A stretch of 64,000 bases of DNA, from NCBI GenBank assembly GCA_025024175.1, contig QCXZ01000064.1, positions 44,971,325-45,035,324 of the forward strand, read 5' to 3'. The position numbers were made by a program, and so were the translations under genes. The notes below the pieces were generated by a model. The model saw only the letters and a program-made list of their open reading frames with translations, did no database searches and had not been told where the DNA came from. Of the stretch, positions 58,229 to 64,000 are shown in pieces; the first letter of the stretch is position 1, and each line of letters opens with the position of its first letter. The stretch is from Rhyzopertha dominica (lineage: Eukaryota; Arthropoda; Insecta; Coleoptera; Bostrichidae).

Positions 58229-58368
58229 GGGCCAGTTTCTCATTTCTTTGTTAAAGTTGATGTTAGCTAAAATTAACCCAGTAATCATGACACCTTAAAT
58301 TGAGGTGATTGGTTTAGATCTTGAATATAAAGTTGATTTTAGCTTAAATAGAAAAGAGAAACCGACCC
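58229..58368. mobile_element. 140-bp MITE with GGGYCRGTTTCTC ends
   Basis: Inverted ends GGGCCAGTTTCTCATTTCTTTG and (complement) GGGTCGGTTTCTCTTTTCTATT, flanked by TAT on both sides (58226-58228 and 58369-58371). A 3-bp duplication and G-rich tips fit a PIF/Harbinger-type MITE. It lies about 100 bp upstream of the MTHFS-paralogue exon, in its intron or upstream flank. Confidence 0.75.
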
Positions 58369-59265
58369 TATGAAACAAGAGTTATTTATTATTTTTAAGA
58401 TGTAATTGAAGAATAGCATAAAATATGTGTACTGGATAAACAAAATGAACTCTAAAGTGATGGAAAGTTTTCCTTTCTTGATTATTGGACTACATCTTGA
58501 TCTAGTTATTGTTTTGTCATTTAATATAGTTTTAACCTTAGCGTAATGTAATAGCTGTTCTAAGGCATAAGAAAATAAATGTTAACATCACTTTGTAGCA
58601 AAATGCACATTCGCGCAAAGTTATTGCCGTCCCAGTTAAGAAAGGAATTTGTCAGGGAGTCTACCATAGGCATACACTTGGTCATGGATTTGTTGTTAGA
58701 CGTGAGAAAGTAGACCCTTTTACTAATAATTGTGTCGCTTCTAGGAAGACTGCAACCGTAATGCTTTATGACTTTTTTGTATGTTGGTGTGAGCATCTTT
58801 GAAAATTACGAAAGCGATTAGGAATGATTGATTTTATCGCTCAGGCTTTTCGCTGGGGTTTTGCACTACAAACGTATGGGAACATTAGATTTAAAGAAAT
58901 TACAGGTCGAATTCGTTTGCAGGTGGATGTCGGCAACTCCCGGTATGGCTAATCTAGTCGGACTAGTTGATCAAGTGCGTTCGCGTGAGCGTATGAGTAC
59001 GGTTGTATCCAGTGATGCGCCCACAAATCGTATTCCAATGACGAACAGTGATGAACACATCTTGAACGAGCAGAGAAATAACGCCTGCTGCTGATTGAAG
59101 ATGCTTTATTACAAAACATACAGCATGAATAATAACATAAAATTTCCATTAATGGCAATCATAATTATTTTCCATGGATGCCATTGCCGTGACCGATCAC
59201 AGCCTCGGCCTTGAAAGAATCAGCCTTCAAAAAAGAAGTCAGCAAACTATAAACGTACACTGCCT
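58369..59265. other. No gene recognised; probable BEL/Pao 3' LTR region
   Basis: The part from about 58.8 to 59.25 kb lies just downstream (minus strand) of the BEL/Pao pol stop and includes an AATAAA on the minus strand at about 59102-59107, as expected in a 3' LTR. LTR borders were not found. A minus frame at 58560-58796 (78 codons) is not recognised. Confidence 0.4.
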
Positions 59266-59890
59266 TTAATGGTGTTCAAACTTCCCGTCATTGTTAGATA
59301 AGGGATAAACCTTTGTCACTGGACGTGTATATTCGCCTTTCTGCGTTTTCACCTTCACTACACGCACGATGCCATCAGATCCAGGGCTGGTCTCAGTGAC
59401 TCGTCTCAAAGGCCAATCAAGTGGTGGTTCATTATTCCATTTTAACAGCACCATGGTACCTCATTCGATATTAGTAACTGAATGAAACCATTGTTTCCTG
59501 GATTGCAGGGTCTGCAGGTACTCCTGGTGCCAACGCTTTGAGACGTAGTTGGTGCACTCGTTGGTAATCAGATAACCGATTGCTTGCAACATGCATGAAG
59601 TTTTCTTCTGGCAAGCTTGTACTCTTACGGCCGATTAAGAAATGTGATGGTGTAAGAGGTTGCAGGTCATTCAGGTCTGTCGAAAGTAGAGTCATAAGTC
59701 GTGAATTCAGTATAGATTCGATTTGGCTTAAAAGGTTATATAACTGATCGAATGTTAAGAGTGAATTACCAAATACTATTCTTAAATGAAATTTCACCAG
59801 TTTTACCCCTGCTTCCCAGAGACCTCCGAAATGGGGAGAATTTGGCGGTATAAAAGACCATACAATTTCGTCAGTCGACAAAAAGTTCAA
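59266..59890 (-). pseudogene. BEL/Pao integrase C-terminal part and pol tail
   Basis: 59890-59471 reads DEIVWSFIPPNSPHFGGLWE (the third catalytic Glu in GGLWE), VFGNSLLTFDQLYNLLSQIE, a LTPSHFLIGR block and a VHQLRLKAL segment. A frameshift or stop then leads to 59454-59266, MVLLKWNNEPPLDWPLRRV with VTKVYPL, the end of BEL/Pao pol. It continues the integrase core that stops at 61054 on the far side of the solo LTR. Confidence 0.85.
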
Positions 59891-59902
59891 AATTTTATCA
59901 TG

Positions 59903-61049
59903 TGTAACGAAGTTACAAACCGGGCCTTAGCCAAGTTTCATTCCGCGGCCGTATGTGTGTCTAAGTCCGCGATTCTCGGAGTACAGACGAACAATACTTG
60001 CTGGCGCCACTAGTCAGCTCTCGTGTTCATCTGGCTCCCGCCGATGTGAATAAGAGCCGTGGCTGATCGCTTCTCAGCAAGTCGTGTCGTGACCAGTTCC
60101 AGTCGGCGACGGCCGCAGCAGAGTAAGTACTCAGGTGAGCAAGCTCTAGTATTAGCTAGTGGTAAGCTTCCTGTTCCTTGCACCAGATCCACCGATCCTA
60201 ACTTTCCCCGCTGTTATTGCGTAATCTTCCGTCCGCCGGTTGGGTGTCTCAACGTATGGTAGTTCGTTCGTGCGTTTTGCACCCGATAGGCATTACAGAG
60301 GCTTTGCTCTTGTGTGTCTGCTGTATGGTAGTTCGTCCGTGCATCACACACCCGGTGAGCAGTCCTCTTGGTTATTGCATAACACCGACCGTTCATTTTT
60401 ACTGTTAGCCCGCTAAAGCGTAGTCACAGCCGCATCCACCCATCATTACACCACCGACCACCCTGTAATTTCCAGTCCGACCCTGAATTATTACCATAGC
60501 ACCGACATATCTTGTTGTACCTCTACTTGCATCACCTAGAGTCACCGTAGTTTAGAATTACCGCCCATTGCATGCCTCACACCGCACCGTTTCATAATCG
60601 TTGACCGCTTGCCTAACCGCACCGTAATATCACGTAACCATAGCTTGGCTGAGGCTTATATAAGAGGGGGGTTTCGTTATTATTACATTGTAGTTACGTT
60701 GCTTTTGTGAAAATAATAAATTGTGTTTTTAGGCTATTGTTGGTTTTTCTGCTCAACACCACCGCACCCCGTTAACGCCTTTCTTTCAGCTTACGGCATT
60801 CACCCTCGAGGGTTGTTCCCTGGAGTGCCGATCTCCACTGTAGCTGCCCTGGTCTGTGCACCGAAGGGGGTTGGTGCGCAGAAATCTGAGGAGCATACCT
60901 CAGTATAATAAAAAACTGGCGCCCGAGAAACCGTTTTGACGCCTAGCTTAGTGCTTACGTCACTACCGTACCGCTCATTACGTAACCGTCCGACCGTCCG
61001 CCCTCCGATCCGAAGGCCCGTTCCGCCGCTCAACGTAAAAGGCGTCACA
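59903..61049 (+). mobile_element. Solo LTR, 1,147 bp, in the BEL/Pao integrase
   Basis: Begins TGTAACGAAG, ends GGCGTCACA (TG...CA) and is flanked by a perfect CATG duplication (59899-59902 and 61050-61053). Integrase homology resumes on each side, so the insertion point is certain. A TATA-like TTATATAAG at about 60658 followed by AATAATAAA at about 60713 suggests + strand orientation. An internal repeat around GTATGGTAGTTCGT (about 60254 and 60324) is present. An ACTGGCGCCCGAG word at 60914 resembles a tRNA-type primer-binding site, although it lies inside the flanking duplication. It is far GC-richer than its surroundings. Confidence 0.85.
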
Positions 61050-61053
61050 CATG

Positions 61054-61799
61054 GAAGATTTCAAATGGTTAATAATTTTACGCAGCTCATTCCAAGCTCC
61101 AACAAATTACTACCATTGTCAGAATATATCTTTTTTGGTTTGCCTCTACTAGCAGTGAAGCGTTTAAGTGCTAAAAAGAATGAATCTGTGCTTAAGTCGG
61201 TGACTAATTCAATGTACACCGCTTTCGTTGCAAAGCAAACAAAAATACAGACATAACATTTTGTAGTTTTGACTCCGCGACCTGGTTTCAGCTTTATTAA
61301 AATAGGTCCGGCATAATCAACACCTACATTCTCAAAAGGCATAGCTTGCGTTACACGTTCTACAGGTAAATTCCCCATTTTTGGAATTTCATTTGCTGGT
61401 TTGCAGCGGAAATACCTCACACAACTGTGAACTACAAGCCTGGCATAATTTCTGCCTTTTAAAGGCCAGTAATTATCCCTTATCGAGGTTAATAACATTT
61501 GTGGGCCAGCATGTAACGAAACCTGATTCTGATTTTTAAATAGAAGCATTCCAAAGTGATGTTTGGGTAAAACAATTAGATGTTTTTGTTCGAAATCAAG
61601 GTTAGATGCGTCTAATCTACCCCAAACAATTATAATTCCATTATCAATAAATGGATTCAGGTTGGCGATCTTACTCTTTGATGGTAAAGCAGCATTACTA
61701 TGCAAACATTGTAGTTCTTGGGAAAAACATTCCGATTGTACATTTTTAATCAGGCACAACAATGATTTATTGATCTCTTCAATTCAAAACTTAGGAGTC
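61054..61799 (-). pseudogene. BEL/Pao integrase zinc-binding region and core
   Basis: The 233-aa frame (61762-61061) reads LLCLIKNVQSECFSQELQCL, WGRLDASNLDF, a KHHFGMLL histidine block, RDNYWPLKGRNYARLVVHSC (the zinc-binding H-H-C-C region), then the catalytic core with VGVDYAGPI (first Asp) and KKIYSDNGSN (second Asp). It breaks at the CATG site of the solo LTR; the third catalytic residue lies beyond it at about 59835. An in-frame stop sits shortly upstream of 61762. Confidence 0.88.
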
Positions 61800-62801
61800 A
61801 CCGCCAAAACGCATCTATCCAAGGTTATTCAACTCGTGACGTCAAGTGTCATGTAAACATTACCGAGTTTAATGATGTAGTATCATTCTTGTTTTGGAAA
61901 AGCTTTTGTGTGGTATTTATTGAAAGGACGGTGTAAGAGGTCGCGCCAAAAAGTAATTTGTGTAGTTTTGCAAGCATCTATCATGTATGGAAAACAAAAC
62001 AAGTGTTGTTTTGTACATGGTTATAAAAGTGCTTCAGTCAGTACAGCTAACAAAATTTTTATAACTGTTCCTCGAGATTATCAACGTGTGAAAAAGTTGT
62101 TTAAGGCCCCTAGACGTGATATGCCGAAATCGCAAAGTTTGTTTTTCTGTTGTGAAGATCATCTTAATTATTACTGTAAGTTTTATATTATTTTTGGGGT
62201 TTTAAGTGTTTACCATTCAGTCTCCATTTTGTTATAGCTTGCAGAGGATATGAAAAATTATATGCGTTTTAAGTTGATAAGGAGAAATGTTATAATAAAG
62301 AAGGACGTTATTCCCCATTTATTCGACTGTTAGCCAGACCGAAAACGAGCCGCAAGAGCCCCGAAAGTAAATGGCAATTTATATTTATTCTGACCTCTAA
62401 AATAAATGTCAAGTTTAGAGTACATTTTTGATTCTTACATTTTTATGTTTATAGATAGTATATTTCCAACAACCCACTGTGATCAAATTATCAATGCTAC
62501 GTTAATTTGATAAAAAGTTCACTTATGCTGTTGCTTTTACGTTCCTCATCTCCGCCGCGTTGAACCACTTGTCGCTGTACACAAATTCCATAAGAATGAA
62601 CATGTATTCAGAAGTCATAACGCATAAGTATTTCACTTTTTCTTGGCGTATTTTAATTCGCTTGTCACAAAATGAACGCAAACAACAAACTGATAAATTG
62701 ACGGGCTGAGGCTGACGCGTGACGCGTTGATCCCAGATGTAAACAAGCGGCCATTTACAAGACTTCTGACGTCACCGTCAATATGTTCGCGTTTTGGCGG
62801 T
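61800..62801 (+). mobile_element. THAP-bearing DNA element with 13-bp TIRs
   Basis: Perfect 13-bp inverted repeats, ACCGCCAAAACGC at 61800-61812 and its complement at 62789-62801, bound a 1.0-kb insertion between the RNase H and integrase parts of the BEL/Pao relic. Inside is a decayed THAP-domain gene on the + strand. No matching target duplication was found outside these repeats, so the exact ends are uncertain. Probably an internally deleted P-like element. Confidence 0.6.
61986..62371 (+). pseudogene. THAP-domain gene fragment
   Basis: Frame 61986 onward: MYGKQNKCCFVHGYKS, then KIFITVPRDYQR and SLFFCCEDHLN, with the C2CH pattern of a THAP domain (Cys8/9, a later Cys-Cys-Glu-Asp-His). A donor-like TGTAAG follows at about 62175 and an acceptor TTGCAG at about 62246. 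The next exon reads EDMKNYMRFKLIRRNVIIKK, then PHLFDC, a TAG stop, and PDRKRAARAPK. The stop stands where relatives have a Gln codon, so a single C-to-T change (CAG to TAG) ended the frame. Different in sequence from the THAP protein at 3236. Confidence 0.65.
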
Positions 62802-62880
62802 CTTTTTAAATATTAAAAATACACCTTACGATCCATTTTTCGAATTTATAAGCTGTCACAGCTGTTTTGTGGATTATCTG

Positions 62881-63467
62881 CTACCTATTAATATGAAATT
62901 TAACAAAATATAAATACATGGCAAATACCCAATTGTTTATGAACCTAAAAACGTAGGCAGTACGTCGTACAAGACGATTGAAGTTAGAAAATCTCAAAAA
63001 TTGTATTGAACTTTCATTCACTAATGCATGAAGAGCAATTTCAGTTCTCCGAAGTTCTGGCAAGGTTTCTGTATCATTATTTAGTACAGCTTGGCGAGGC
63101 CAAAAACGATCATTCATGGATAACCTGCTAGGACCATGCCATCATAGTAGAAAGTCTTTCAACTGTTGCGGGGGTATACCTCTAGAACCTGTCAGCTGGA
63201 TTATCGGATGTGGGTACATGACGCCAGAATTTATTTGAATATGTTTGATAAACCTATTTAATGGGGACTGGCAAAGAATCTAACTTTTTGCTTTGACAAG
63301 AGATGAGCACCACACAACTCTAATCGTGGTATTGTGAGTTGTTTCAGAGGTGCTACCTTTGCACGTGAACAGATTAGTGTCACTTGAACACTGCCAGAAG
63401 AACTAGTGCATCTCAAATAGACACAAACACAATATGCTGTTTCACTGGCATCTGCGAAACCATACAA
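62881..63467 (-). pseudogene. BEL/Pao RNase H and connection region
   Basis: 63467-63258 holds YGFADASETAYCVCVYLR (RNase H first Asp in ADAS) and APLKQLTIPRLELCGAHLL. After a frameshift, 63117-62938 reads NDRFWPRQAVLNNDTETLPE, LVNESSIQFLRFSNFN and RLVRRTAYVFRFINN, the conserved connection before integrase. Part of BEL/Pao copy 1. Confidence 0.85.
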
Positions 63468-64000
63468 TTCGATAAGAATTGTATAGTTGCATAGTATATG
63501 CCTAGGGACCTTTATCTCATTAAGGATGGGTAAGTTCTTCCTAAAATTGTTCCATTTATCTGCGATGGAAGAGGGAACAATTCAAATATGTTATCCACAC
63601 TGATTGTAAGATTATTTTGCCAATAATGGTACTTGCACTAAGAAGCCCTAAAGGGTCAAAAGTGTGACTGATTTCAGAAAGGATCTTTCACTTAGTTATA
63701 GTACAATCCCCAGGACTGCAACAAACTTTATAGTTTAAAGTGTCTTGGGATGGTTGCTAATATAAGCCTAACGTTTTAGTCACTGAATCAGAACTAACCT
63801 GAATTATATCGCAATCCGAATTTACGGCCTGGTCGTTTGAGACCCATTTATGCAATGTGAAATGAGCGTGGCTTAAAACGTTTGAAATCAGGGAACAAGG
63901 TGATGTAGCTCCCTCTACTGTGCTTGCTCCTGATAGAATATGATCGACATATGAATCTGATTTGATGACTTCACTTGCCTCAGAGTACTGGGATGCATTC

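Larger units (their letters stand above)
59266..64000 (-). mobile_element. BEL/Pao pol relic (copy 1), twice interrupted
   Basis: Minus-strand pol runs off the right edge. From the N-terminal side: RT end with SYVDHILSGAS (the YVDD box changed to YVDH; about 63925-63960), SVTKTLGLY and SEISHTFDPLGLLS. Next is RNase H MYGFADASETAYCVCVYLR (63467 down) with TIPRLELCGAHLL. Then the segment ending LVRRTAYVFRFINN, integrase N-region (61762 down) and integrase core. Last comes the tail (59890-59266) with FIPPNSPHFGGLWEAGVKLV and a MVLLKWNNEPPLDWPLRRV end. A THAP element (61800-62801) and a solo LTR (59903-61049) cut it. Frameshifts and the changed RT box show it is dead. Confidence 0.88.

Noticed and set aside
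60800..61256. Overlapping 82- and 106-codon frames around the solo LTR end
   Set aside because: GC-rich LTR sequence gives long chance frames on both strands; the + one runs antisense into the integrase.

Overview
The window is AT-rich eukaryotic DNA, most likely from an insect or another arthropod. The evidence is spliced genes with GT-AG introns, an MTHFS folate-enzyme gene, and a dense load of animal transposable elements: hAT, P-like THAP, mariner-type, jockey/CR1-type LINEs, BEL/Pao and Gypsy. No bacterial, operon, tRNA, rRNA or CRISPR signal was seen. Host coding sequence is scarce: one four-exon MTHFS gene (23.9-27.7 kb, + strand), one terminal exon of a second MTHFS paralogue (57.9-58.1 kb, - strand), and possibly one 5' leader exon (about 16.2-16.3 kb, - strand).

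Layout. (1) 1.9-10.7 kb is a nested stack. A short TIR element is split by a 7.85-kb hAT element with a perfect 8-bp target duplication and a spliced, uninterrupted 776-aa transposase. That hAT element carries a P-like THAP element (own TIRs, 7-bp duplication) upstream of its transposase gene and a long fold-back in its intron. (2) 10.7-23.3 kb is largely gene-poor, with a dead mariner-type transposase and a fragment of a CXC-domain TE-associated protein. (3) 23.3-27.8 kb holds a LINE reverse-transcriptase scrap and MTHFS; a hAT MITE with a perfect 8-bp duplication sits in MTHFS intron 2. (4) 27.8-46.0 kb is a Russian-doll structure. A decayed LINE (A) is split by a 15.0-kb unit bounded by 921/923-bp LTR-like repeats (TG...CA, CACC duplication). 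Inside lies another decayed LINE (B), itself split by an 8.8-kb TIR element (GTAC duplication). That TIR element carries a spliced gene with a CIDE-N-like domain, plus further fold-backs. (5) 46.3-48.5 kb is a block of two direct and two inverted repeat copies punctuated by long G or C runs. (6) 48.5-56.6 kb holds a LINE C relic, a BEL/Pao relic, a 2.5-kb fold-back and a Gypsy gag-protease relic. (7) 57.9-64 kb holds the MTHFS paralogue exon, a small MITE, and a BEL/Pao pol relic interrupted by a solo LTR (CATG duplication) and by a THAP element with 13-bp TIRs.

The MTHFS pair faces each other (convergent) across about 30 kb of transposons. The most interesting items are the CIDE-N gene carried inside a DNA transposon, the apparent age conflict between near-identical LTRs and the decayed material between them, and the structurally complete hAT element. 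All family assignments come from reading motifs by eye; no database search was possible.
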